Assembly: GCF_047948215.1 (NCBI RefSeq)
Contig: NC_134455.1
Span: forward strand, 301,090,147 to 301,154,146
Length of the DNA: 64,000 nt
DNA from: Lycorma delicatula
Lineage: Eukaryota > Arthropoda > Insecta > Hemiptera > Fulgoridae
Direction: 5' to 3'
The notes under the pieces are model-generated. The model ran no database searches and had not been told where the DNA came from. It saw only the letters and a program-made list of their open reading frames with translations. Of this stretch, positions 1 through 11,165 are shown one piece after another (position 1 is the stretch's first letter; every line of letters starts with the position of its first letter). Made by a program: the position numbers and the translations under genes.

Positions 1-190
1 CAGGAATAGCATTTTTCATACGCTACTAAATATCCATTTACACATTCCCACATAAACTTTTCGCATGTTTCTGTGATAAATTAATCAGAAAAAAAAGATT
101 AGAAATATGATGGAAAGCAATAATTGTTAAGTTTTTATCTCCTAGTTCATCTGTAGGTCTTGAGTTCTAGCAGGCATGCTAGTTTTTTCA
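1..190 (+). repeat. SINE-like scraps (two divergent copies)
   Basis: Bases 1-26 and roughly 147-190 both resemble the segment just after box B in the SINE at 32690-32856 (a 'ggcattttcacacgctac'-type string after a GTTCGAATTC-like motif). The first is cut by the window start and the second is quite diverged. No box A is visible here. I infer remnants of the same tRNA-derived SINE family. Confidence 0.35.
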
Positions 191-2413
191 CATTACAAAA
201 AATTCACTTCGTTTTTATTCATCTGAGCATCTGATACAGAATTTCAACCATAACAAACAGAATATAAAAGAGATTAATTGCCGTTTGGCATTCTTTCATG
301 TCATTTATGGACATTCATTACTATAGATATTTGGGCAGACAATATTTAACTGTGTAAAATAAACACGTTTTATTTATGTTTTTTGTAGGATCAACATTAA
401 AAAATACGAAGTTTTTCTGAGTGATCAGTTTTAACGTAATTTTTAAAGGCATTATTTTAATAACAATAAAAATTGTATACATCCCACTATTAATTTTGGT
501 TTAAGTAATTTTAAATTATATTACTGAAACTGTATTTTATTTCTTTCTTTGTTTTATTAAAATGACGTTAATAAATATGTATACTCGGTCAATAAAACAT
601 ATAACAAAAATGTTTGATTTTTTTAATGTAAATTCTGTCTTAATTAATTTTACTTTTTTATCCAATAATTCTCTTTAAACAGTAGAAAAATTTCTGAGCT
701 AGCCATTTAGAATAAAGAATTCAAATTAACACGCCGAATTAGTTACAATATATACCAAATTATATTTTACTTAGGTACTGATTTGATTACACTTATATGA
801 TTTTAGGTATAAATTTTATCTTACCTTTGCATCCAGTAGTCTGGTAAAAATATCAATTCCATAATATAAATATCACAAAAATAAATTAAATTCTGCATAA
901 AATTATTCTACGCGCTAGTGTATATTTATAAACATAATTATATTTTTAAGGTAATAAAAATAAAAATGATAAGTCAATTACTCCTAATAGTTATTTTTTC
1001 TTTCCCTCAACTCTAAATTATATAAAACATATATAAACAACAAATGTTAAAATGCATTCTCAGTACATTTCAATTAAGTAAATTGGAGCCAAGTTTCATC
1101 AGCGAGTGGTACTTCCATTTAGAAAATATGCCTTCATGTAGCAACTTCCTCCAGTTGAGAGTATTACAAACCGATCATTAAGATCAGTAAAGGTTTTAAT
1201 ATATGGTAGATCAATTCAATACACAACTTTCCTTTCAACTTTATAGCAAATAAAAATGTACTTCGTTTACTGGAAAAATGTTTTTGAAGGCTCTCTTGCG
1301 AATATGTAAATATACTTTCATTACTCTTTCATATGTGGATGATTATTATTTTCATTTTATGTATTAAATTTATAGGTAATTTTGGATATTACATTTTTAA
1401 AATACAAAAATTATTATACCAATTGGTATTTGTAAATTATTATTAGAGTTTTTATTTCTTAAGAGCGGTATATTTGTCGTTCATCGAAACATCGTTCACC
1501 ATAGAATAAATTATTATAAAATTTACTACATCTAAGATCGTAAAATTATTTCGTTAAAACAATTGATTATGTTTAATTCAATATCAATGCAGTTGTACTT
1601 CAGCACTTTATTGAAAGCGATGGTGTGAAAGCGGTGAAAGAGAGAATTCTCTTAATAAAGAACCAGTTTATGGTAGATGAGATGAAGCTCAATATGTTTT
1701 TTTTTTCTTATCGAATACATTTTTCCTTTTCCCACACACTATAAATTGTAAATAATTCAATCCCAATTTTCCAAGTGGGTTTTGAAAATTATCCAAAATA
1801 TTAACAAAAATCATCGATCAGATGATTTTTTACATGGTAATCAGCTGGAGAGATAATTCACTTTATATATAGTTAACTCTGAATTTTTTATTTGAGAACA
1901 GTTTTAAATAATGATTTAAAAAAGAAAAATATTATATTTGAAATAACGTTAAACATACCTGCTATTATGTGAAAGGTATCTATATTTAACGGGAGGAAAT
2001 TTCGAAGCCGTAATTTTATCAGTTATGAAGAGAATATTAAGAGTGTCTTAATTCCAATGTCAGGGAAGAAAGTTGTAACAATATTCTGTATACTAGGAAG
2101 TTGGTGTTAACGATAATTTAATCATGTCTGTAATGTTATGCAATTAAGGTTACACACACCTATAGTCTAGTAAACGAAAGAAGAAATACAAGTTTTGAAT
2201 GCTAAAATTTTTTATTTATAATATATTCTTTTATTAATATTACAATATTGTAATAATTATAAAAATTACAGCTTATAAAAATTAAATCCTGTGTTATTTT
2301 GTCTAAAGTAAGTTATACAATTGTTCCTTTGTTCTTAATTAAACGATTTAAATCATCAATATTTAAATAGAAAGTATGATCTCTCTTAAACTTCAGGAAA
2401 CGCGTTCTAGATG
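191..2413. other. AT-rich non-coding stretch
   Basis: About 2.2 kb of AT-rich sequence with short A and T runs. No open frame has recognisable similarity, and I see no tandem array. Nothing else is supportable. Confidence 0.6.
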
Positions 2414-3694
2414 CTTGGTGATTCAAAAAGGACTTATTCACAAATTTAAAATCATATAAAAATTTAATGATATAGCTTATATAGATTCTGTTAAGGTCTC
2501 ATTTCATAACAAAACATATCAAGTTTTGTCTTACGTAGTTCATTTGTACCGAATCTGGCCAACAGTGCTGTTAGAAATGGATACATTTCTTGATGCGGAA
2601 CAGGCTTGCTGTGTGTTTTCGTTTCACGATTTGCAGTCAGCAACTGCAGTTCAACGTAATTTTTCTAGAGAGAATGGTAGGAAGCTGTTTTCACAAAACT
2701 TTCGTTCAGAAAGGTTGTTCTGTTAAACATATAAAACCACCGCGTCCCTGAAGCTGATGTAGAACAACTCAGAGAAAGCTTAGCACGTAGATTGAAAAAT
2801 CAACACGACGTGCGTCACGTGAGACTAGTATTTCATAAACGACTTTTGGCGCGTATTTCGTTAACAGTTGCAATTGAAGCCACACAAACTAACTGTAGTT
2901 CAACACATTACAGATGACAAAGTTCTTGGCTAAAATTTTGTGTAGAAATAATGGATAGAATAACAGATAACGATACATTTTTAGGCAATGTAATTTTTAA
3001 TGATGATTCAACCTTTCACATCAATGGCAAAGTGAACACCCATAAATGCTGAGTAAGGAGGTTGCAAAAACCCTTATAAAATTCTTGATAGCTCTACGGT
3101 CATATTTTTTTGTGCCCTGAGCACACGAAGATTATACGACCCGTTCTTCTTACAGGAGGCAACCGCAAATGGTATCGTTTATCTGGACATGCTTCACAAA
3201 GTTCCAATTCTTCAGTTAGATTGTTATGACAAAATGGACGCCATTACTATGAACAAGATGGCCATACTATTACTATGACTCCATTATGTTATGAACAAGA
3301 TGGCCGCCTAGAACTGCGAGCTTTTCTTGATACTCGATTTCCAATTCGGTGGATTGGTTGTGAAAGTTCAGTTGCACGGCCGTTTTTTTCACAGATGTGA
3401 CCCCACAAGATCTTTTCTTGAGGTATTTCATTAAAGATCGGGTTTATGTTCCATTCTTGTCTGCTGATCTTGTTGAACTAAGACTTCGAATTAACACCGC
3501 AGCTACAGAGGTAACGCATGACTTGCTGCTCAGAGTCTGGAATAAAATCGATTCATATGGGATGTACATCACATTACAAATATAAGCCGTATCAAACCGA
3601 AGTGAATCAAATGAGAACCGAAGAGAATCTCTAAGTTAGCTCAATAAAATTTTGATTGTTTTTAATGTTGTGAAATCCTTTTTGAATAATCTCG
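2414..3694 (+). mobile_element. Tc1/mariner-like DNA transposon, copy 1 (decayed)
   Basis: The ends are diverged terminal inverted repeats of about 100 bp. On the left ATTCAAAAAGGAC starts at 2421. The right end (about 3600-3694) reads as its reverse complement and finishes in TCTCG followed by TA at 3695-3696, the expected TA target site. The left TA appears mutated to TG. Inside is a broken transposase reading in the plus direction. Its HTH and catalytic motifs match those at 50879 and 63153, so this is an old member of the same broad group. It is non-autonomous today. Confidence 0.7.
2577..3585 (+). pseudogene. mariner-like transposase, degenerate
   Basis: A cut-and-paste DDE/D transposase remnant. 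From the ATG at 2577 the frame gives an N-terminal HTH (LDAEQACCVFSFHDLQSA, then VQRNF), similar to the HTH often annotated DUF4817 in insect elements. It stops at 2724 after a frameshift. Further on, in other frames, are the first catalytic block (VIFNDESTFHINGKVN near 2990-3040), a YEQDG block carrying the second Asp near 3290-3305, and a RWIG motif near 3350. The second-Asp block is locally duplicated (near 3243 and 3288). Multiple frameshifts and stops make it non-functional. I could not place the third catalytic Asp with confidence. Confidence 0.7.
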
Positions 3695-3696
3695 TA

Positions 3697-4023
3697 TTTC
3701 GGAATAAATGTCAGAAAGTATAGATTTTTCTCCTAAATATGATTTTACACATTAAAAAAATAACTTAACACGATGCTTTTTTTCTTGTTTTGTTTTCTTA
3801 TAATGTAAAGAAGATTTTTCTTGCTGTTAGAATTCTTAATAAAATAACATAAAATACAATAAACTTTAATTTGCCATATGTTATAGTTTTTGTAACAGTT
3901 ACAAATGTGTTACAAATGAAACTCGTGTTTTTTCCTTAACTAAACAATAATTTTTCACCGTAACATTCTGTCTTACAATAAAAATCATGAATTATTGATT
4001 TTTATTTGGCATAATAAAATTTT
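3697..4023. other. AT-rich spacer
   Basis: AT-rich sequence between element 1 and the LINE insertion. I see nothing in it. Confidence 0.5.
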
Positions 4024-4056
4024 GATGAATTCTTTTTTTTTTTTTTTTTTTTGTCT

Positions 4057-5416
4057 TCAGTCATTTGACTGGTTTGATGCAGCTCTCCAAGATTCCCTAT
4101 CTAGTGCTAGTCGTTTCATTTCAGTATACCCTCTACATCCTACATCCCCAACAATTTGTTTTACATACTCCAAACGTGGCCTGCCTACACAACCTTTCCC
4201 TTCTACCTGTCCTTCCAATATTAAAGCGACTATTCCAGGATGCCTTAGTATGTGGCCTATAAGTCTGTCTCTTCTTTTAACTATATTTTTCCAAATGCTT
4301 CTTTCTTCATCTATTTGTCGCAATACCTCTTCATTTGTCACTTTATCCACCCATATGATTTTTAACATTCTCCTATAGCACCACATTTCAAAAGCTTCTA
4401 ATCTTTTCTTCTCAGATACTCCGATTGTCCAAGTTTCACTTCCATATAAAGCGACACTCCAAACATACACTTTCAAAAATCTTTTCCTGGATTTTAAATT
4501 AATTTTTGATGTAAACAAATTATATTTCTTACTGAAGGCTCGTTTAGCCTGTGCTATTCGGCATTTTACATCGCTCCTGCTTCGTCCATCTTTAGTAATT
4601 CTACCTCCCAAATAACAAAATTCTTCTACCTCCATATCTATTCTCCTCCTATTTTCACATTCAGTGGTCCATCTTTGTGTGTTTACCCTTTCTTAACTTT
4701 GAACATCCTTGTCGGACTCCCTTTCTTATTACGACTTCTTTCTTATGTTCTTCAATTGTTACTGTTGCTGTTTGGTTCCTGTACATGTTAGCAATTGTTC
4801 TTCTATCTCTATATTTGAACCCTAAATTTTTTAAAATGCTGAACATTTCTTTCCAGTCTATGTTATCGAATGCCTTTTCTAGGTCTATAAACGCCAAGTA
4901 TGTTGGTTTGTTTTTCTTTAATCTTCCTTCTACTATTAATCTGAGGCTTAAAATTTCTTCCCTTGTCCCTATACTTTTCCTGAAACCAAGTTGGTCTTCT
5001 CCTAACACTTCTTCCACTCTCCTCTCAATTCTTCTGTATAAAATTCTAGTTAAGATTTTTGATGCATGACTAGTTAAACTAATTGTTCTATATTCTTCAC
5101 ATTTATCTGCCCCAGCTTTCTTTGGTATCATAACTATAACACTGTTTTTGAAGTCTGACGGAAATTCCCCTTTTTCATAAATATTACACACCAGTTTGTA
5201 TAATCTATCAATCGCTTCCTCACCTGCACTGCGCAGTAATTCTACAGGTATTCCGTCTATTCCAGGAGCCTTTCTGCCATTTAAATCTTTTAATGCTCTC
5301 TTAAATTCAGATCTCAGTATTGTTTCTCCCATTTCATCCTCCTCAACTTCCTCTTCTTCCTCTATAACACCATTTTCTAATTCATTTCCTCCGTATAACT
5401 CTTCAATATATTCCAC
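4057..5416 (-). pseudogene. LINE-A reverse transcriptase half, catalytic segment deleted
   Basis: Continuation of the endonuclease frame. The first part (5416-4661) carries RT motifs: GRKAPGIDGIPVELL, VIVMIPKK, YRTISLTSHASKIL, AFIDLEKAFDNIDW with the first palm Asp, and VRQGCS. Around 4660-4690 about 260 bp, kept in copy 2 between 11802 and 12058, is replaced by about 30 bp of unrelated filler. This removes the FADD catalytic motif and shifts the frame. The last 192 residues (4635-4057) are the thumb/C-terminal region: FCYLGGRIT, IAQAKRAF, YGSETW, EMWCYRRML, IGHILRH and GRPRLEY. The enzyme cannot be active. Confidence 0.88.
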
Positions 5417-6784
5417 CTATCTATCGACATTACCTTTCGTATTATATATTGGTGTACCATCTTTGTTTAACACATTATTAGATTTTAATTTATGTACCCC
5501 AAAATTTTCCTTAACTTTCCTGTATGCTCCGTCTATTTTACCAATGTTCATTTCTCTTTCCACTTCTGAACACTTTTCTTTAATCCACTCTTCTTTCGCC
5601 AGTTTGCACTTCCTATTTATAGCATTTCTTAATTGCCGATAGTTCCTTTTACTTTCTTCATCATTAGCATTCTTATATTTTCTACGTTCGTCCATCAGCT
5701 GCAATATATCGTCTGAAACCCAAGGTTTTCTACCGGTTCTCTTTATTCCGCCTAAGTTTGCTTCTGCTGATTTAAGAATTTCCTTTTTAACATTCTCCCA
5801 TTCTTCTTCTACATTTTCTACCTTATCTTTTTTACTCAGACCTCTTGCGATGTCCTCCTCAAAAATCTTCTTTACCTCCTCTTCCTCAAGCTTCTCTAAA
5901 TTCCACCGATTCATCTGACAACTTTTCTTCAGGTTTTTAAACCCCAATCTACATTTCATTATCACCAAATTATGGTCGCTATCAATGTCTGCTCCAGGGT
6001 AAGTTTTGCAGTCAACGAGTTGATTTCTAAATCTTTGCTTAACCATGATATAATCTATCTGATACCTTGCAGTATCGCCTGGCTTTTTCCAAGTGTATAT
6101 CCTTCTATTACGATTTTTAAATTGGGTGTTGGCAATTACTAAATTATACTTCGTGCAAAACTCTATAAGTCGGTCCCCTCTTTCATTCCTTTTGCCCAGC
6201 CCGTATTCACCCACTATATTTCCTTCCTTGCCTTTTCCAATGCTTGCATTCCAATCTCCAACTATTATTAAATTTTCATCTCCTTTTACGTGTTTAATTG
6301 CTTCATCAATCTCTTCATATACACACTCTACCTCATCATCATCATGGGCGCTTGTAGGCATATAGACGTTAACAATCGTTGTCGGTTTAGGATTTGATTT
6401 TATCCTTATTACAATGATTCTATCACTATAAGTTTTGAAATACTCCACTCTCCACCCTATCTTCTCGTTCGTCACGAAACCTACTCCTGCTTGCCCATTA
6501 TTTGACGCTGAGTTAATTACTCTAAAATCACCTGACCAAAAGTCGCCTTCCTCTTCCCACCGAACCTCACTAATTCCTACTATATCCACATTCACCCTAT
6601 CCATTTCCTTTTTTAAATTTTCTAGCCTACCAACCTTTTTTAAGCTTCTAACATTCCACGCTCCGACTCGTAGAATGTTCTTTTTTAATTTTCTGGTGAC
6701 CCCTTCCTTAGTAGTCCCCACCCGGAGATCCGAACGGGGGACTATTTTACCTCCGGAATATTTTACCAAGGAAGGCGCCTCCAT
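5417..6784 (-). pseudogene. LINE-A endonuclease half of the EN-RT polyprotein
   Basis: The N-terminal 455 residues from the ATG at 6784 form an apurinic-like endonuclease that nicks target DNA. Motifs in order: LRVGAWNVRSL (about residues 38-48), GISEVRW (about 70), VNVYMPTS (about 138), GDWNASIG (about 175), a RRIYTWKKPGDTARYQIDYI block (about 227-246) and DIDSDHNLVI near 266-275 with the catalytic SDH. A linker follows. The domain looks intact, but the frame ends at 5417-5419 because TGG (Trp, kept in copy 2) has become TAG. Without this nonsense change the frame continues directly into the RT. Database hits to such proteins are often mislabelled 'craniofacial development protein 2'. Confidence 0.88.
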
Positions 6785-7088
6785 TATTGCTATGTGAAAA
6801 TGCAGAGAGCCACATTTTCTTGGAAAAAAAGCAGCTGTAGTTTTCTATTGCTTTCAGCTGCGCAGTACTCAGAGGACTGAGTGATGTTGATACGGCCGTT
6901 TAAGTCATTGTGACTCACGCCCCTAACAACTACTGAAAGAGCTGCTGCCCTCTTTCAGGAATCATTCCTTAGTCTGGCTCTCAACAGATACCTCTCCGAT
7001 ATGGTTGCACCTTCGGTCCAGCTACTCTGTATCTCTGAGCACTCAAGCCCCCTCACCAACGGCAAGGTCTCATGATTCATAGAGGATG
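6785..7088 (-). other. LINE-A 5' UTR
   Basis: Sequence from the LINE 5' terminus to the ORF start. It is less AT-rich than the surroundings and is closely matched by 43970-44262, which shows it is a conserved part of the element. An internal promoter is expected for a LINE, but I cannot point to its elements. Confidence 0.7.
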
Positions 7089-7099
7089 GATGAATTCTT

Positions 7100-7396
7100 A
7101 AAAAAATAATTTATTTATTTAACTGTCAGTTCCCTTTATGTTATAATAAATATTTTCTTTAGTTTTTTTTTATGTCGGTTGATAATTATAATTTTATCTT
7201 AACTAACGAAAGATATTTACTTTATGTTTTCAAAATCTGTAACATAAACTACCATTTTGAATCACTTTTAAAAGCAATTTTAAAAGTAATCACTTTTTTT
7301 TCATAATTCTGATAGTTCGCATTTGAAAAAAATACCGAAAGATATTTGTTCTTTATGTACACTGAACAGAATTATGATAAATATACGATATATGTA

Positions 7397-7441
<45 letters not shown>

Positions 7442-8418
7442 ATATCGTATATAATATTTATTTATATTATATATTTTTAATATATTATGTATATTGACAA
7501 TTACGAAAAGATAAAAAATTCTTCAGTATGGAAATTTTAGTAAAATATTTCCTCTTCTTATAAATAAATCTTGAAAATACTAAAAAATTACAGATTTCCA
7601 TCGCCCTACCTCTTGATCCAAACTGATTTGAAAAATGTAACATTTTCCTTAAGTTTAGCAATTTTAAATAACCCTATAAAGTCATTCTTGAAATACGTGT
7701 TGTAAATATCACATTTTCATGTCACTGCAAATATCAAAAGATATATCTTATAATTACATTTGTTGTATGGTATATTACCCTTTACTCTTTTAGCTGTATG
7801 AAATAATCAAATTAAAGGTGTAATTTCTTACAATTAATAATACATTACAATCAATGATTAATAATTGCACTATAGTACTTCCCTCTTTTCAAATAAATCA
7901 TTAAATTATTTAAGCTCAATAATAATTTATTCAATCATTAGTTGAAAACTGTGTAAGTTGAAATTCTTACACTTACATTGTATTTTCAGCTTACTTGAAT
8001 ACAGAACTATTTCCTGACATTTTTTGTATTAATTTTAAAGTTTCTTAATTACAATTGAATTTTTCTTGTATTTTCATTCTTTTATTTTTTTTGTACTTTT
8101 TTGTTATTAAATTTTTTTTTTAAATCAAATAAAATTATTATTATAATACTAATAATAATAATAATATTACGGATGTTCATCGTATGAAAATTTGTGCACC
8201 TGACACATTCAAACCTAAAATCATGTAAATTCAAATTAAGATTTGTTGACAATAAACCATGGGGGATAGGCATTTACGTTTTATTTCTATCTATACAGAA
8301 TACTTTTACAGATGTATTATTTATAATATAAATATAATGAAGATATGATAGTTAAGAGGATAATTATGATCTGAAAATCACAGAAACAATATCCAAATAA
8401 GAGTGAGGAGTTTCAAAG
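7100..8418. other. AT-rich non-coding stretch with TA microsatellite
   Basis: AT-rich sequence containing a (TA)n tract at about 7390-7437, flanked by further TA-rich sequence to about 7490. The open frame at 8082-8273 (minus) is low-complexity Ile/Lys translation and is not supported as a gene. Confidence 0.55.
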
Positions 8419-8496
8419 ATTGATTCAATATTTGCAAAGGACATTTATTGTTGCTCCAAAACATGCTTCAAAATATTGTATAAATAAGTTTTCCTT

Positions 8497-9612
8497 ATGG
8501 AGAGAGAGAGCAAAGATAATTTTGATAATATTGATGATGCTTTTGATGGAGATTTTAAGAGGTGCATGCAAGACAATATTAAAAGGCGATCGATATTGCG
8601 GGATTACCCATCTTATTCCTCTAGAGCTTTAATCTCAGCTCTTCGAGAGAAGCGAAAGGTCCATGCGTCTTTCAAATAATATGGTCTTTCGGTATATTAC
8701 GGTGAATTTAATAAACTGAGAGAAAAATCGAAGCGTTTTTTAGTACGCGATAGACACGGCGATTAGTTTGAAAGTGATTTAAAGTATCAACCTAAAAATT
8801 CTAGAAGTAGGTTCGTAGCAATAGAATACCGGAGAATTCTGTTGGGGCTGTAATGGTGCACGACGTACTTGGACTTATCACTCACCAGCTTATCAGTCGA
8901 AAGTATGGAGAATACTTGCAGTCTGTTTGTCAATCTACAGGTGCTGGGCAATTTTTCGTATCAGATGTTGATGTGATGGAGTCACCCTTTCCTGTTGTTT
9001 CGGCTGATGAAGTCTCCAGTGCTATTAGTCGTCTTAATGAAAAATCGGCCGCTGGGATTGATAACATACCACCTTTTATTTGATGTTTTGTCTCCTACTC
9101 TGGGCAACTTATTCAACTTAAGTTTGAGGATCGGGTAATTTCCCAGGACATGGAAAAAATCTAGAGTGACCCCCATACATAAAAAGGAGAAAGATTCCAG
9201 CATCAAGAAATTTGTCCCATCTCTGTGTTAGGTGTGCTGCCGAAGGTATTTGAAATTTTGCTCCGAAAGATCTTCCGATTATACATCGTACCTAAGGTTA
9301 TTGCGAAGCAGCATGGATTTTTATTGGGTAGATATACCTCTAACTTTTGTACACTTTTGAAAACCGTAGGTCCAGAAGTATAAGGCTAGGCTCAGGTAGA
9401 TGTAGTATACCTGGACGTATAGAAAGCTTTTGACACGGTTCCACATAATTGTCTCTTGAATAAAATGGAGAAAATGGGTTTTCCCTTTTCGTTGGTTAGG
9501 TGGACCGCCTCTTACCTTACCGACCGCTTTTTTAGAATGTGTTTTGGTGTCTCCACATCTGATAAGTTTCATATTAGTTCTGGTGTTCCTCAGGATTGAC
9601 TCTTGGCCCATT
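8497..9612 (+). pseudogene. Non-LTR reverse transcriptase (Jockey/CR1-like), heavily frameshifted
   Basis: A LINE RT remnant on the plus strand, different from LINE-A. Pieces in order across frames: an Arg/Lys-rich linker (about 8497-8770, SALREKRKVH, NKLREKSKRF); SADEVSSAISRLNEKSAAGI then DNIPPF (8997-9080), the usual segment before RT motif 1; PRTWKKSRVTPIHKK (about 9145-9190); ISVLGVLPKVFEILL (about 9210-9260); KQHGFLLGRYTS; VDVVYLDV followed by KAFDTVPHNCLL (about 9400-9450), the palm motif with catalytic Asp; and SSGVPQ (about 9575). It breaks off at a stop before the FADD-type motif. At least four frame changes and stops make it dead. No poly-A or target duplication was found. Confidence 0.75.
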
Positions 9613-9719
9613 CCTTTTTTTGACTTTAAACAATTTTTTAAAAACTTTTAAAAAAAATATTATTATTATTATGCTCTCCCTATTGCTTTTCCGGTGAAAA
9701 TAGCTTGAATAGGACTATA

Positions 9720-10235
9720 TTAAAGGGGAAAGTATGGCGATCATGTTAAAAAGAGGGTATCGTGTTTTTTGTAAACTTTTACGTTTTAGGGTCCAACTAG
9801 TTCAACTAGATAAAATTTATGAATGTACGTGTACGTACGTATGAACGTATGTCCACAGTTTTTCCTTACATCTTAGGATTAATAAAAACGATTTTCTTCA
9901 AATTTGGCAAAAATATTTTTATACACTGATCGTTAATCATAATACTTTTTTCTGAAATTCTTTAAGAGGGTTGATGATATTCAATATCGAAAAAATCAAT
10001 TTCGAATTTCTTCAGAGGTATTTAGAGAAGATTTTATTAAAGTAAATTTTTTGTGTAGTAAAATGCATATATAAATAATAAACAAATGTATTTTTCAAAA
10101 GATTAATCCCCATCTCTTAAAACTGGAATATATGTATCTTGTTCTTTCTCCCTTCAAATATCTTTCAACATTTTTTGTAAATCTATACTTACAAAAAATA
10201 TATTGAGCTACTAAGAAATGTCTACCGTTTTTTTA
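9720..10235 (+). repeat. Dispersed non-coding repeat, copy 1
   Basis: The stretch around 9990-10230 aligns by eye with 62395-62640 in the same orientation. Shared strings include 'ttaaagcaaattt/taaagtaaatttt', 'tatataaataat', 'aatccccatctcttaaaactg' versus 'aacccctaacttttaaaactg', and 'tgttctttctccctt'. Both copies follow a 'gtacgtatg'-rich segment (9830-9855 and 62280-62305). No coding potential is seen. The element class is unknown. Confidence 0.5.
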
Positions 10236-11153
10236 TTTTAAATAAATTAAATAATTAAGCCAGTTTTTGTTTATTGACAACTTGCCACAATATATGTTAT
10301 ATAATAAACCTCATAGTATAATTACATTGCAAATAAAGTTTCACAAAGTTAATAAAATAAATATCATTAGCTTATAAAATTATCTGACGCATTAAACTTG
10401 AGTCGTTGAAATTCAATTAAGCCTTAACTACGTAGGTAATAAGAACATGTTTCATGTGAACCAAGATGTTATGGTATTTCTAAACTGTCGTTAATAATTT
10501 TCCTATAAGTACTATTGTTTAGAAGAAACATGGTTACCTTTAATGTTTGGAAAGAGAGAGAGAGGGTTTAAAGAGTTACGTGATTATTTATTCTTTGTTC
10601 GAGATTATCAGCAGATCTTTTTTAAGAATTAACATAGTCAAGTATTTAGACAAATGATTCAAAAAAAAAGATTTTACAAATAAATAAATCTGAGATATAA
10701 AAAATTAGTTGTTTACTATTTACCGGTGAAAATAAGTTCACCATAAGTTTTGTTATAAATAATTTTGTTATAAGTTTATTTTCATTGGATTCATTTCTTC
10801 CCCGTTTAAAATGTTTTATAACATTTACAGTGAAAGGTATGATGGAAAAAAGATTTTTTTCTTATAAAAAGAAATAATATTATTTAAATGGAACTAGTAA
10901 AAATCAACAACGTATAAAACAAAGACTCCTTTAGAGTTCATACAATGTTTTAATTTTTTCTTAAGTTACAATTTATTCATAGAATTTATAATTAACCCAT
11001 GTTTTTACAGTCAATTAAAGGGAAGAAGATAGACTCAGATTATATATTCATAATCGAAAGGTAATTAAGGCAGCAAATATTAAAATTAACAATAGTTCAT
11101 TTATTGCACTAAAAATAAATGAATAATATAAGTTGCTTTTATCCATTATTTAT
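10236..11153. other. AT-rich non-coding stretch
   Basis: AT-rich sequence with a short (GA)n run near 10553-10564. Nothing else is recognised. Confidence 0.5.
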
Positions 11154-11165
11154 TTTAAACGTTGT

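Larger units (their letters stand above)
4035..7088 (-). mobile_element. LINE-A copy 1: full-length, internally deleted APE-type non-LTR retrotransposon
   Basis: An element of about 3.05 kb on the minus strand. Its 3' end (left) is a poly-A tail seen as a T run at 4033-4052, preceded by a terminal string containing AGTCAAATGACTGAAGACAA. It is bounded by an 11-bp target-site duplication, GATGAATTCTT, at 4024-4034 and 7089-7099, the signature of target-primed reverse transcription. The 5' end (right) reads CCTCTATGAATCATGAGACC. The same 5' terminus recurs at 44262 and 61757, so this copy is 5'-complete. A UTR of about 300 bp (6785-7088) precedes one large ORF encoding endonuclease then RT. No separate ORF1 is seen. 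The layout suggests an RTE-like or related clade, an inference without a tree. Confidence 0.9.

Noticed and set aside
5196..5642. Open frame on the plus strand, Ser/Pro-rich
   Set aside because: It is the antisense shadow of the LINE-A linker and RT frame. The same shadow appears at 12550-12957 in copy 2. Other plus-strand frames across 4057-6797 and 11119-13722 are shadows too.
5417..6784. Host gene resembling 'craniofacial development protein 2'
   Set aside because: That label in databases usually comes from LINE endonucleases. Poly-A, TSDs and the linked RT show this is a retrotransposon.
8082..8273. Small minus-strand ORF
   Set aside because: Its product is dominated by Ile and Lys runs from AT-rich DNA, with no motif or conservation evidence.
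9321..9611. Minus-strand ORF of 96 codons
   Set aside because: Antisense shadow of the Jockey/CR1-like RT pseudogene.
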